Positions 43,194-52,640 are shown, counted from the first letter of the stretch. The stretch: 63,711 bases of DNA from an uncultured Sutterella sp. (GCA_900553105.1 USCE01000001.1:1-63711); one strand, 5' to 3'. The notes: a model not told the origin generated them from the sequence alone. A program made the numbers and translations.

Positions 43194-43865
43194 ATGCCGT
43201 CTAAACTTGCTGAAAACATTTTGATTGAAAATCTGCTCTCGTTAAACGCCGTAGCGTTTTTAACCGAAGAACCCCTTCGCTTGAAGTCCGGCCTAGTGAC
43301 TCCGATTTATGTGGACAACCGCAAGCTCATTACACACCCCGATGCTTGGCATGACGTTATCGAAACGATGGCCTCTTTAATCGAAAAGTGGGGCTTGAAG
43401 TACGACGTAATCGCCGGGGTTGAAGCTGGCGGCCTCACCCACAGTGCCGCATTGGCTTATCGACTGAACTGCCCGACAATCTATGTGCGTCAACGTGCAA
43501 AGACTTATGGCGACCTTGACCGTATTGAAGGCGGCAGCGTTAAAGGCTTGCGCGTTTTAATTATTGAAGACCACATTTCTACCGGTCTTTCGTGTTTGGA
43601 TGCTATCAAAACATTACGTGAAGAAGGCGCCATTGTTACCGATTGCGTCAGCATTACGAATTTCGACATGTCCGAAACAGCCGCTCTTTTTGAAGAAATT
43701 GGTGTTAAGACTCATCGCATGATTGAATTCAAGCGCATTGTTGAACAGGCCCTTGAAATGGGTTTGATTGACGCCGAACAAAAGAAAACGATTGAAGAAT
43801 GGCTCAAGACGCCGTGGACTTGGGCGGCTCGCCGAGGCTTAATCGCAACAACCCGCGAAAACTAA
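43194..43865 (+). CDS. Orotate phosphoribosyltransferase-like protein
   Basis: Type I PRTase of 223 residues. OPRT features: EEPLRLKSGLVTPIYVDNRKLIT, VIAGVEAGGLTHSAALAYRL, TIYVRQRAKTYGDLDRIEGG (the flexible loop Lys/Arg), and the PRPP loop LIIEDHISTGLS. The PRPP loop normally reads EDVITTG, so one position after the acidic pair differs (His). It converts orotate plus PRPP to OMP in the standard family reaction; paired with a deaminase-like gene, a salvage role on another pyrimidine is possible. 18 bp after the amidohydrolase, with AGAGGAGA before the ATG, so one operon. A terminator follows. Confidence 0.85.
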   Translation: MPSKLAENILIENLLSLNAVAFLTEEPLRLKSGLVTPIYVDNRKLITHPDAWHDVIETMASLIEKWGLKYDVIAGVEAGGLTHSAALAYRLNCPTIYVRQRAKTYGDLDRIEGGSVKGLRVLIIEDHISTGLSCLDAIKTLREEGAIVTDCVSITNFDMSETAALFEEIGVKTHRMIEFKRIVEQALEMGLIDAEQKKTIEEWLKTPWTWAARRGLIATTREN

Positions 43866-43905
43866 TGCGACACTGCATACGCTGACAATCTGCGTCAAGT
43901 GTTCG

Positions 43906-43933
43906 AAAAGGAGACCAAAAGTCTCCTTTTTGT
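43906..43933. terminator. Bidirectional terminator after the OPRT-like gene
   Basis: AAAAGGAGAC (43906-43915) and GTCTCCTTTT (43921-43930), loop CAAAA, with T on the right and A on the left. It serves both the OPRT-like gene and the leftward efflux operon. Confidence 0.88.
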
Positions 43934-43937
43934 TATC

Positions 43938-44879
43938 CTACTGGGATTGTCTATGGGTCAAAAGACTTCGGACGTCAATAGACTTTTGCATCAAACCGTG
44001 TTTGACTAAAAAACTCTGTGTGACTTCCAAGTCTTTAATGTCTCGATCCTCGAACTCTTCAAAAAAGCCCATTTCGTCAAATAACACCTGCGCCTGCTGC
44101 TTGGATATTTGCAGCTCTTTGGCAGCCATTGCTACAGCCTGCTCGGGATTGGCACGAGCCTGATGAAGCGCTTCTCGATTGACGGCGCTGACACGTTGGA
44201 CAACTTCCGGATACTCATCGGCAAAATCGGCTCGAGCAGCCAACACCAGCGTTACGGGGATAAGGCCTTGAGCATTGACCAATTCGTGAGCCCCCGCTTT
44301 TTGAGCGGCCTGAACGCCGGTAGCATTTAACAAAGCCGCTTGAGCACGACCGGCAGAAAGCGTTGCCAAACTAGCCGGCAAATTCATGGAGATAAACTCC
44401 ACGTCCCTTTCTGTCAACGCATTCGCATCCAACGCCGCAACCAGTAAATGGTGTAATACCGTTCCCCTCGGTCCGACAACTTTTTTCCCTTTTAAGTCGG
44501 TAACGGTATTGACGCCCTCGGCTGCCATTAATGAAAAAAGCTTCGCCGGCCTAGCAACGCCGTCAATGATATCGATGCGATTGCCCGCTGCATTAGCAAT
44601 TAAAATAGTCGTCGTGTTCATCGCAACAGCCATATCCAATCGAGCTGCTGCCATGGCTTGCATTTGATTGATGCCAGCTTTAATCGGCACCCAGTTAACT
44701 TCCACGCCCTCTTTCTCAAAAGCCTTTTCCAGTAGTCCCTGATTCTTCATCAGGATTGCCTGTATGTTAAAAGGCGCTTTGACATATGTGATATTCAACG
44801 TCTTCGGGAATTGCTCAGCAGCCATTACCGCTACCGAGCACAAACACATTGCAACGATAGCAAAGTATTTTTTGATCAT
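43938..44879 (-). CDS. Periplasmic substrate-binding protein, SsuA/TauA/NMT1-like
   Basis: 313 residues. Signal peptide MIKKYFAIVAMCLCSVAVMA, then a type II binding-protein fold: ITYVKAPFNIQAILMKNQGLLEKAFEKEGVEVNWVPIKAG, DMAVAMNTTTILIANAAG, KGKKVVGPRGTVLHHLLVAAL and RAQAALLNATGVQAAQKAG. Such proteins feed ABC importers for sulfonates, nitrate or pyrimidine precursors, but no importer permease adjoins. It is last in the MacAB-like efflux operon, its ATG overlapping the permease stop (ATGA). It may serve a distant importer or a sensory/efflux accessory role. Confidence 0.85.
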   Translation of the reverse strand: MIKKYFAIVAMCLCSVAVMAAEQFPKTLNITYVKAPFNIQAILMKNQGLLEKAFEKEGVEVNWVPIKAGINQMQAMAAARLDMAVAMNTTTILIANAAGNRIDIIDGVARPAKLFSLMAAEGVNTVTDLKGKKVVGPRGTVLHHLLVAALDANALTERDVEFISMNLPASLATLSAGRAQAALLNATGVQAAQKAGAHELVNAQGLIPVTLVLAARADFADEYPEVVQRVSAVNREALHQARANPEQAVAMAAKELQISKQQAQVLFDEMGFFEEFEDRDIKDLEVTQSFLVKHGLMQKSIDVRSLLTHRQSQ

Positions 44880-46081
44880 TCGTGTCTCACCGCTTCGATC
44901 GGGTCTAAATGTGCAGCTCGTCTGGCCGGGAAATATCCGAAGATAATTCCGGTTAGGGCCGCGAATCCAAACGCAATCATATTGATAGCAGGATCGAAAA
45001 TAAAGGGAATATTCATAGAGGTAGTGAGAACCAAAGAGCCAATAAGTGCAAACACAACTCCCAAAACTCCGCCCATTGCGCCTAATACCACCGCTTCAAT
45101 CAGAAATTGCATCAAGACTTCTCGCTCCAGAGCTCCGATGGCCAGTCGTACACCGATTTCGCGTGTACGCTCTGTCACACTCACAAGCATGATATTCATA
45201 ATGCCTATCCCGCCCACAATGAGACTGACAGCGGCCACCGCCCCCAAAAGCATCGTCATAATCTCGGTTGTACTTGAAACACGTCGTGCGATCTCCTCGG
45301 TGTCCAAAATCATGAAATTGTCTTCATCGGTATCGGACAACGAGCGGCGCTCGCGCATCAGAGCTCGCAAACTTTCCGTAAGCATCGCACGATCGATTTG
45401 TGTATCAACGGAAACCAAAATCGCACTGACTCGGGTATTACCCGAAACGCGTCGTTGGAATGTTTTAATAGGCATAACCACCAAATCGTCCTGGTCACCG
45501 CCGATTGCGGCTTGCCCTTTACTTTCGAGAACCCCGACGACACGACAAGAGAAATTACCCGTTCGAAGCATTTGTCCCACGGGATTTGTCGAGGAGAAAA
45601 TTTCTTTTTGAATCGTAGTGCCAATGATACAAACCGCCGCGCCAGATTGCTCTTCCTGCGTTTCAAAGTAACGGCCCAGCGCCAGTCCCCGATTATCGAG
45701 CACGAAGTATTGATTGGAGCTACCGATAACCTGCGTACTCCAGTTGCGACCTTGAGCGACCACTGTCATGGATTGCTGACGCTGTGGAGCAACCGCTTTA
45801 ATCCCGGCGATTTGATTGGCAATAGCATCAATGTCTTCGAGCTTAAACGTCGGCGCGCCGCTGGCGCCGCCCGGTCCCATTCGTTGCCCCGGACGAATCA
45901 TCAACTGGTTGCTGCCCAAACTTTCAATTTGCTCGCGCACCGCTTGCGTTGCCCCATTGCCGACTGTCACCATCGTAATCACAGCCGCTACACCGATAAC
46001 CACCCCCAAAACAGTCAAAAGTGATCTCATCGGATTGCGGCAAATCTGGCGAATGGCCAAGATAAAGGCATTACCCCACAT
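44876..46081 (-). CDS. MacB-like ABC transporter permease
   Basis: 401 residues with the MacB/FtsX layout: TM1 near the N-terminus (RSLLTVLGVVIGVAAVITMVTVGNGA), a large periplasmic domain (ESLGSNQLMIRPGQR to FMILDTEEI), then three TMs (LLGAVAAVSLIVGGIGIMNIMLVSVTERTREIG, LIEAVVLGAMGGVLGVVFALIG, and a C-terminal one ending YFPARRAAHLDPIEAVRHE). ATG 46081 has GGGAGG before it; the GTG at 46099 is less likely. It overlaps the ATPase gene by 11 bp. In E. coli MacB the ATPase and permease are one chain; here they are split. Confidence 0.92.
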   Translation of the reverse strand: MWGNAFILAIRQICRNPMRSLLTVLGVVIGVAAVITMVTVGNGATQAVREQIESLGSNQLMIRPGQRMGPGGASGAPTFKLEDIDAIANQIAGIKAVAPQRQQSMTVVAQGRNWSTQVIGSSNQYFVLDNRGLALGRYFETQEEQSGAAVCIIGTTIQKEIFSSTNPVGQMLRTGNFSCRVVGVLESKGQAAIGGDQDDLVVMPIKTFQRRVSGNTRVSAILVSVDTQIDRAMLTESLRALMRERRSLSDTDEDNFMILDTEEIARRVSSTTEIMTMLLGAVAAVSLIVGGIGIMNIMLVSVTERTREIGVRLAIGALEREVLMQFLIEAVVLGAMGGVLGVVFALIGSLVLTTSMNIPFIFDPAINMIAFGFAALTGIIFGYFPARRAAHLDPIEAVRHE

Positions 46082-46790
46082 GAGCGCCTCCCTTATCACT
46101 TTCTATGCGCCCGTCTCTAAAGTGCACGATCCGTTTGGCAAAAGTAGCCATTTCCGGCTCATGGGTCACCAGCGAAACGGTAATTCCGTCTACTTCGTTG
46201 AGCTCTTTGAGCAGTTGCATAATTTCGATACTGCGTTTTGTATCCAAGCTACCCGTCGGTTCATCGGCCAGGAGCAAAAGCGGCTTACTCACGATAGCTC
46301 GAGCAATAGCTACACGCTGTTGTTGCCCGCCTGAGAGTTCCCCCGGCGTATGATGCTCCCACGGCAAAAGACCCACACGCTCTAATGCCTGCCGTGCCAA
46401 ACGGTGACGTTCTTCACGGGGCACGCCACGGTACAAAAGTGGCAACTCCACATTCTCCAGCGCAGTTGTTCTTGCCAAAAGGTTAAATCCTTGGAAAACA
46501 AACCCAAAATACTTTCTGCGTAACAGCGCCCGTTCGTCCCGACTCATCTCGTGAACCGGTACGCCTTGAAAGAGATATTGACCGGAGCTCGCCGTATCCA
46601 GTGCACCGACAATATTCATACAAGTGGATTTTCCGGACCCCGACGGCCCCATCACGGCAACAAAATCTCCGGCCTCGATCGTAAAGTCAATCCCTTGCAA
46701 TGCAAAAAACGCCGCTTCACCCTCGCCATAGCGCTTGTGAATATCGATCATTTGCACCAAGGGAGCTTCTTTTTGGGTCTCGTTGCGCAT
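46071..46790 (-). CDS. ABC transporter ATP-binding protein of the MacAB/LolD type
   Basis: 239 residues: VAVMGPSGSGKSTCMNIVGALD (Walker A), FVFQGFNLLARTTALENVELPLLYRG (Q loop and MacB-type follow-on), ELSGGQQQRVAIARAI (signature), LLLADEPTGSLD (Walker B) and VTHEPE (H loop). GGAGGG lies before the ATG. It powers the permease encoded immediately downstream; with the HlyD-type protein and outer-membrane factor it forms a tripartite efflux pump. Confidence 0.95.
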   Translation of the reverse strand: MRNETQKEAPLVQMIDIHKRYGEGEAAFFALQGIDFTIEAGDFVAVMGPSGSGKSTCMNIVGALDTASSGQYLFQGVPVHEMSRDERALLRRKYFGFVFQGFNLLARTTALENVELPLLYRGVPREERHRLARQALERVGLLPWEHHTPGELSGGQQQRVAIARAIVSKPLLLLADEPTGSLDTKRSIEIMQLLKELNEVDGITVSLVTHEPEMATFAKRIVHFRDGRIESDKGGAHVG

Positions 46791-46807
46791 TGCATCCCTC
46801 CGAATTA

Positions 46808-48082
46808 CTAATCAGCGGCCTTGAGCTGACTTGTAATAACGAGATCGCCCGCTTTCAAGTTGCCCGAAATCACTTCCGTACGAGTGCCGTCGGAAGCTCC
46901 CGTAACGATACTGACTTGTTCAGCAGCACCGTTTCGCAACACCCAAACATTGCTTTGCCGTTGAGTCGCCGCTCCGCCGACATCTTTGGAAACTTTACTT
47001 GACGAGCTACCGTGAGGTGGCCCCATCATAAACACACTCACACTCGAGGATGCCGAGGCCATGCTAGGAGCAAAACGCAATGCGGTATTGGGCACCAGCA
47101 ATACATCGTCTCTACGATCCGTTGTGATGCGTGCCGTAGCCGTCATCCCTGGACGAAGCAACATATCCTTGTTGTCAACCTTCAAATACGCCGTGTAGGT
47201 CACTACATTATTATCGGTTGTGGTGGGGCCGTAAGCGACCTTAACGAGCGTAGCGGGAAACTGCTGATTCGGGTAGGCGCTTACAGTGAAAACAGCACTT
47301 TGACCTGGTTTCACCAAGCTCACATCGGCCTCATCAACGTCAATTTCCAAATCCAACGTCATGAGATCGCTCGCTAAAGTTAAAAGTTCTACAGCTTGTA
47401 AAGACGCCGCCACTGCATAGCCCGGTTCAACTGAACGAGCCAGAATCACGCCATCAATAGGCGCCGAGATATACGCTTTTGTTAAGTCGGTTTGGGTAGT
47501 CTCAAGCTCTGCCTTGGCATTTTGAATCTGCGCGGCAGCTGTTTCTACAGAAGCCTCGGCACGAGAAACAACCGCAGCCTGCTCATCGAGCTCGGTTTTA
47601 GCTGGAGTCTTGCCGCCGGAAAGTTTTCTGACATTTAATAAACGTTGATATTTCGCTTGCGCCTCCTTTAACGTCGCCAGGGCTTCCTTTTGAGAGGCTT
47701 GCGCACTGGCCAAACTGGCTTTTGCCTTTTCAACAGAGGCCTTTAAATTTGATGTGTCAAGCTCAATTAACACATCATTGGCTTTGACAACATCGTTGAC
47801 ATCAACCATGACTTTTTTAACAATCCCCGAAAGTTCAGACCCGATCGAGACGGTTTGTTCGGCCTCCAGCGTTCCGTTGGCCGTCACCTCAACGCTTAAA
47901 GTCCCCTGTGTTATAGCTTCGGTCAAATAACGCGGGCCCGTATCGCGAGACCCCATCCACCAAGATCCTGCTGACACAGCCAAAACAGCTAAAACACCGA
48001 TCAGCACCTTTTTCTTTTTTGACATACCGGCTACAGTGTCACTGCCGAGCAAGGCTTTAATTTGCGCTTTCTTGTCCGTCAT
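46808..48082 (-). CDS. MacA-like periplasmic adaptor (membrane fusion protein)
   Basis: 424 residues. One N-terminal membrane anchor (KVLIGVLAVLAVSAGSWWMG, about 25-44), lipoyl halves around GELSGIVKKVMVDVNDVVKANDVLIELDTS and KAYISAPIDGVILARSVEPGYAV, a long helical hairpin between them (about 110-200, Ala/Glu/Lys-rich), then beta-barrel and membrane-proximal domains. Bridges the ABC permease and the outer-membrane channel. Its ATG overlaps the outer-membrane factor stop as ATGA. A Ser-rich low-complexity insert lies near residues 340-368. Confidence 0.93.
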   Translation of the reverse strand: MTDKKAQIKALLGSDTVAGMSKKKKVLIGVLAVLAVSAGSWWMGSRDTGPRYLTEAITQGTLSVEVTANGTLEAEQTVSIGSELSGIVKKVMVDVNDVVKANDVLIELDTSNLKASVEKAKASLASAQASQKEALATLKEAQAKYQRLLNVRKLSGGKTPAKTELDEQAAVVSRAEASVETAAAQIQNAKAELETTQTDLTKAYISAPIDGVILARSVEPGYAVAASLQAVELLTLASDLMTLDLEIDVDEADVSLVKPGQSAVFTVSAYPNQQFPATLVKVAYGPTTTDNNVVTYTAYLKVDNKDMLLRPGMTATARITTDRRDDVLLVPNTALRFAPSMASASSSVSVFMMGPPHGSSSSKVSKDVGGAATQRQSNVWVLRNGAAEQVSIVTGASDGTRTEVISGNLKAGDLVITSQLKAAD

Positions 48083-49482
48083 TTTTCGTTCCCTTCAGGC
48101 GTCCAACCGCCTCCCAAAGCTTGATAAAGATTCACGTGAGCCGTTGCCCAATCCGCATCATTGCTCGCTTCACTATCTTGAGCCGTCAACCACGAACGTT
48201 GGGTGGAAAGCACCGTTTGATAATCTTGCAACCCACTGGAGTATTGCTGTAAAGCGAGATCTGCAGCCAAGTTACTGCTTTGTGTTGCGATTCTCAGAGA
48301 ATGCTTTTTGGCCGCACTTGAACGAATGGCTGACAATGCATTTTCGGTTTCTTCCAACGCCGTCACAAGCGCTGCGGTATACCGAGCTTGTGCTGCATCA
48401 ACATTGGCTTTTTGCGTTTCTGTGCCAGCTACTGCCTCGCCCCAATTCAAAATCGGCATGGACAGCGCGGCGACCAAAGCGCCGATTCCAGTGCCGCTAC
48501 TGCCCAAAGCGCTTACGGTAGCGGCCGTTGTACCGATTGATCCGGTCAAACTTAGCGTTGGGAAAAAATCTGCTCTGGCAACGCGTACGTTTTCAAGAGC
48601 CGCTCTCACACTTTCTTGGGCAGCCAAAATATCGGGACGTAACGTGATCATTTCGGCAGGAATTGATACCGCAATATTGTCTGGCGGCTGTGGAATATTA
48701 CCCTCTGGCAATGCTTGAATTTCAGCCAAAGGCAAAACCGTCAAACGTGATAACGCGGTTTGATAACGCAAAATGTTATGACGCGTGGTCGCGACATTCG
48801 CTCGAGCATTTTCATATTGAGCATTGGCCTGCTCATAGTCCGTTGCCTCAACTAGGCCGGCTTGGTAACGCCACTGCGTCAGGTTTTTCGCTTCTTCGTA
48901 AGTCTCGACACTATCTTTGGCTATCGCCAAGCGTCTTTGGGCCAAACGCAACTGGATGTATTGGTTAGCGACTTCACTAGTCATTGCACTTTTAACATCT
49001 TCGAGCGTTAATTCCGTAGCCTTGGACTCTGCTAGCGAAGCTCTGTGCTCTGAGATATTGCGACCACCGAAGCTGAGCGACCAGTTGGTAGCTGTCCCCG
49101 CGTTATAGCTTTGTGTTGCCTCATCGTCGCGACGATTTTCGGCCCCCTCGCCACTTAAACTTACCCCGGGTAAAAGCGTTGATCCTGTGCGCGTGACCGC
49201 TGCGCGGGCAGAACGTAAATTCGCTTGAGCAACTGCAATGTCAGTATTATTTTTCAGAGTGGCCGCCACGAGATAATTGAGCGAATCATCTCCCCACGAG
49301 GCCCACCACTGATCCGGCGCAATACGCATTTTTTGCGCATCGACCTGACCTTCACCTTTGATCCAATTGTCAGCCAACAGTGCACTTTGCTGCGCATTCA
49401 TTTCCACAGGAGCGACTGCACACCCGCCCAATAGCATCGCAACAATAACTGTTAATGTTAACGTGTGCTTTTTCATATTCAT
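48079..49482 (-). CDS. Outer-membrane efflux lipoprotein, NodT/TolC family
   Basis: 467 residues; a lipobox (MLLGGCAVAP, Cys about 21) marks it as an acylated outer-membrane factor. Two repeats of the TolC helical domain: AQANLRSARAAVTRTGSTLLPGVSLSGEG and AQESVRAALENVRVARADFFPTLSLTGSIG. It ends ...LYQALGGGW, the usual NodT end. First gene of the leftward efflux operon, starting from the region shared with the response-regulator gene. An internal ATG two codons later is an alternative start. Confidence 0.93.
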   Translation of the reverse strand: MNMKKHTLTLTVIVAMLLGGCAVAPVEMNAQQSALLADNWIKGEGQVDAQKMRIAPDQWWASWGDDSLNYLVAATLKNNTDIAVAQANLRSARAAVTRTGSTLLPGVSLSGEGAENRRDDEATQSYNAGTATNWSLSFGGRNISEHRASLAESKATELTLEDVKSAMTSEVANQYIQLRLAQRRLAIAKDSVETYEEAKNLTQWRYQAGLVEATDYEQANAQYENARANVATTRHNILRYQTALSRLTVLPLAEIQALPEGNIPQPPDNIAVSIPAEMITLRPDILAAQESVRAALENVRVARADFFPTLSLTGSIGTTAATVSALGSSGTGIGALVAALSMPILNWGEAVAGTETQKANVDAAQARYTAALVTALEETENALSAIRSSAAKKHSLRIATQSSNLAADLALQQYSSGLQDYQTVLSTQRSWLTAQDSEASNDADWATAHVNLYQALGGGWTPEGNEK

Positions 49483-49724
49483 CTCAGCATGTTACCTTAG
49501 TTCAAATTTTGACAAGAAAGAATGTAACATCACAGTGATTTCACGTAAAATTTTGAAAAATTCAACTTTGCAGTAATATTGTTCTTGTAAACAATGCGGG
49601 AAAAATTCGCAAGACTCTTGATGACATTTTTCCTGCCCATTTCGAGTTTTTTTCGATCGCCATACTTTTCTATTAGTAAACAAGTCGGTATTATTGCTGG
49701 CTTTGTTTCAAATAATGAATATTG

Positions 49725-50408
49725 ATGCACCCGAAAATTCTGATCTACAGACACGATGATGAGGTCGAGGCACTGATGGCTGACTTCTTGGTTTTTTGTA
49801 ACTACGAAGTCTGGCCTACCTATTGCCGAGAAGACGCATTGCTTGCCGTCAAAGATCAGGAGTTCGATATCGCCATCTTTGATTTAACAAAAGTTGACGA
49901 TCTGGAGTTGGCCCAAGCGGTACGTACTGTCAAACCCGAACTTGTTATCTTGGCTTTAACAGACGAGCCCGACTCCATTCTCGCCGATGAGGCATCGTTG
50001 CCCTCAGATCAAACGCTCGTAACGCCGCTGCCACTTGTCAAAATTCTCAAACGAATCAAACTGTTATTAGAAAAAAAAGCGGCAGATAAACTCAAGTCTC
50101 AAGAGCCCATTATTTGCGGCTCTCTCTACATTGACGTCCCCAACGCGAAGGTCCGTTGCGGTTCAGTCGTACTCAACCTTACGCTGACTGAATTCACGCT
50201 TTTGATGCTACTGGCCCAACAAGCCGAAAACGCCGTTTCCAAAGACGAGATTTACCCCAAAGTTCTCGGTCGACCGCGTGGGCAATATGATCGTGCGATC
50301 GATGTGCATATTTCAAGTGTTCGCCACAAGTTGCAACAAGCCAGTTGCAAAGACATTGCCATCGAAAGCGTTCGCGGCGTGGGTTACAAGCTCAAGAAGA
50401 CATTCTAA
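49725..50408 (+). CDS. OmpR/PhoB-type response regulator with atypical receiver
   Basis: 227 residues. Receiver domain 1-115: acidic pocket Asp11-Asp12, phospho-acceptor Asp53 (AIFDL) and Thr79 are present, but the invariant Lys that should precede Pro101 is Thr100 (LVTPLPL). A winged-helix effector follows (LTLTEFTLLMLLAQQAENAVSKDEIYPKVLG, then DVHISSVRHKLQ and VRGVGYKL). ATG 49725 is chosen over the in-frame TTG one codon before it. There is no histidine kinase next to it. Divergent from the efflux operon over about 240 bp, so probably its regulator. Without the lysine it may not switch by ordinary phosphorylation (inference). Confidence 0.88.
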   Translation: MHPKILIYRHDDEVEALMADFLVFCNYEVWPTYCREDALLAVKDQEFDIAIFDLTKVDDLELAQAVRTVKPELVILALTDEPDSILADEASLPSDQTLVTPLPLVKILKRIKLLLEKKAADKLKSQEPIICGSLYIDVPNAKVRCGSVVLNLTLTEFTLLMLLAQQAENAVSKDEIYPKVLGRPRGQYDRAIDVHISSVRHKLQQASCKDIAIESVRGVGYKLKKTF

Positions 50409-50571
50409 ATTCGGGATTTCCCTTAATTTCTCCCATTTTTTTCGCTAAATCACGCCATTTTTGCGATTTTTGTCAAATCCCCTTGCTTTCTTTGCCCAGG
50501 CTTAACGGAAAAAGCGCACAATAGAACTGTTGCATTTTTGTTTTTTCCGAATATCCATAAAGGGGAACATT

Positions 50572-52623
50572 ATGAGTCAATATCCGGTTGAGAACCTCCG
50601 TACTGTAGCGTTGGTGGGGCACGGCTCCGCAGGAAAAACGACGTTGTTGGAAGCCCTCCTTTATCGCAACGGTGTCATTAAAGAAGTCGGGACAGTTGAA
50701 AAAGGTAATACCGTCAGTGACTTCGACCCCATGGAAAAAGAAGTTAAACACTCCCTTCGCACGACCGTTGCTCACTTAAATGCTCAAAAAGATGACGGCA
50801 CGCCCGTGCGAGTCTTTTTGCTTGACACCCCGGGGTACCCTGATTGTGTCGGTCAAGCCTTAGGAGCATTAGATGCGGTTAAGACCGTTTGCGTCGTCGT
50901 TGATGCCACCAAAGGCGTTGAACTTATGACTCGCCGTATGATGGAATGGGCTAAAGAACGCAATCTTTGCCGCATGATTGTCGTCAACAAGTTTGATCAA
51001 CCCGATGTTGACCTTGAGGGATTACTCGCAGAACTTCGAGAAGCGTTCGGCGATGAAGTGTTGCCGTTAAATCTTCCGAACAAAGATCGCACTCACGTGA
51101 TTGACTGCTTTGACAATGACAAGGGCGAAGCTTTCTTTGCCTCCGTTGAGCGCGTGCACCAAGCCTTTATCGAACGTGTTGTCGAAATGGATGATGAAAC
51201 CATGGAACGCTATCTTGAAGAAGGCGCCGTGGATCCGAAGACTTTGCACGCCCCGCTGACGAAAGCACTACGACTCGGTCATATTATTCCGGTCTGCTAC
51301 ACCTCGGCAAAAAATCTCATCGGCATGCGGGACCTAATTAAAGTCTTTGTACGTCACTTACCCAACCCGACCGAAGCCAATGCACCGCTCTTTTACCGTG
51401 CCGACGGTTCCGAATACATGACGTTCCCCGATGCGAACCGTCCGGTATTAGCTCACGTGTTTAAAGTTGTCAACGACCCGTTTGTCGGCAAAATCGGCTT
51501 ATTCCGTCTTCATCAAGGGCGAATTACAAAAGACTCCACCCTTTATGTCGATGACGGCAAAAAGCCCTTCAAGATTACCAAACCCATCATGCTTCAAGGC
51601 AAAGAAGGCTTGGAAGTTGATGAGATGAATCCGGGCTATATCGGTGCCGTGGCTAAGGTTGATGACATCGTCTACGGCAGTGTCCTGCATGACGCTTCAA
51701 TCGAAGGCACGGTGTACATGAAGAAGTTAAGTTTCCCGAAACCGATGTTCGGCTTGGCAGTCAGCCCTGCACGCCGAGGCGATGAAGGCCGCATGTCCGA
51801 AGTACTCGAAAAAATGGTCAGCGAAGATCCGACGCTTGAAGTCGAACACGACACGGTCATGAACGAAACCGTATTGCGCGGTTTGAGCGAACAACATATC
51901 CGCACGGTCATTAAGCGCATGGCGTTACAATTTAAACTCGAAGTGCAAACCCGCACCCCTCGTGTGCCGTATCGTGAAACCATCAGTGCACCAGCCGAAG
52001 GCCACGCTCGTCATAAGAAACAAACCGGCGGCGCCGGTCAATTCGGCGAAGTCTTCCTTCGTGTGGAACCCTTGCCTCGAGGTGCAGGCTTTAAGTTTGT
52101 CGACCAAGTCAAGGGCGGAGCCATTCCGTTTAACTTGATTCCTGCTGTTGAAAAGGGTGTTCGCGAAGTGCTCGATACGGGCTTTGTCGCCGGCTACCCG
52201 ATTCATGACATCCGCGTCACGGTCTATGACGGTAAGTATCACCCAGTTGACAGTAAAGAAGTGGCATTCGTTGCTGCGGGTCGTAAGGCAATGCTTGAAG
52301 CGTTGGCCAACGCTCAACCGCAATTGCTTGAACCGATCGTGCGCATTGAAATTCTTGTACCTGACAACTACATGGGCGACATTACGGGCGACTTAGCCAG
52401 CCGCCGCGGTCAAGTCAGCGGCACTGAAAACTTAACCGGCGGCATGATGTTGATTACGGGTCGTGTTCCTCTGACAGGTCTCGACGGCTATGCCAATCGC
52501 TTAAATGCTCTGACACAAGGTGCCGGAAGCTATTCCATCGAATTGGAAGCCTACGAACCGGTACCGGCATCTGTCCAAGCCGATTTAGCTAGTAAGTATC
52601 AACGTAAGGCCGAAGAAGATTAA
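50572..52623 (+). CDS. Elongation factor G-like protein (EF-G II/FusA2 type)
   Basis: Translational GTPase of 683 residues. G1 is VGHGSAGKTTLLEAL where EF-G has AHIDAGKTT; G3 DTPGYPD where EF-G has DTPGH; G4 NKFDQP where EF-G has NKMD. Domains II to V follow, with EF-G domain IV KKQTGGAGQFGEV and domain V DLASRRGQVSGTENLTGG. The His of G3, needed for GTP hydrolysis in EF-G, is Tyr. This is the pattern of the EF-G-like clade found beside a normal FusA. ATG 50572 follows AAAGGGGA. Role uncertain: possibly ribosome recycling or stress translation. Confidence 0.9.
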   Translation: MSQYPVENLRTVALVGHGSAGKTTLLEALLYRNGVIKEVGTVEKGNTVSDFDPMEKEVKHSLRTTVAHLNAQKDDGTPVRVFLLDTPGYPDCVGQALGALDAVKTVCVVVDATKGVELMTRRMMEWAKERNLCRMIVVNKFDQPDVDLEGLLAELREAFGDEVLPLNLPNKDRTHVIDCFDNDKGEAFFASVERVHQAFIERVVEMDDETMERYLEEGAVDPKTLHAPLTKALRLGHIIPVCYTSAKNLIGMRDLIKVFVRHLPNPTEANAPLFYRADGSEYMTFPDANRPVLAHVFKVVNDPFVGKIGLFRLHQGRITKDSTLYVDDGKKPFKITKPIMLQGKEGLEVDEMNPGYIGAVAKVDDIVYGSVLHDASIEGTVYMKKLSFPKPMFGLAVSPARRGDEGRMSEVLEKMVSEDPTLEVEHDTVMNETVLRGLSEQHIRTVIKRMALQFKLEVQTRTPRVPYRETISAPAEGHARHKKQTGGAGQFGEVFLRVEPLPRGAGFKFVDQVKGGAIPFNLIPAVEKGVREVLDTGFVAGYPIHDIRVTVYDGKYHPVDSKEVAFVAAGRKAMLEALANAQPQLLEPIVRIEILVPDNYMGDITGDLASRRGQVSGTENLTGGMMLITGRVPLTGLDGYANRLNALTQGAGSYSIELEAYEPVPASVQADLASKYQRKAEED

Positions 52624-52640
52624 TTCTCTGCCGTAATACC

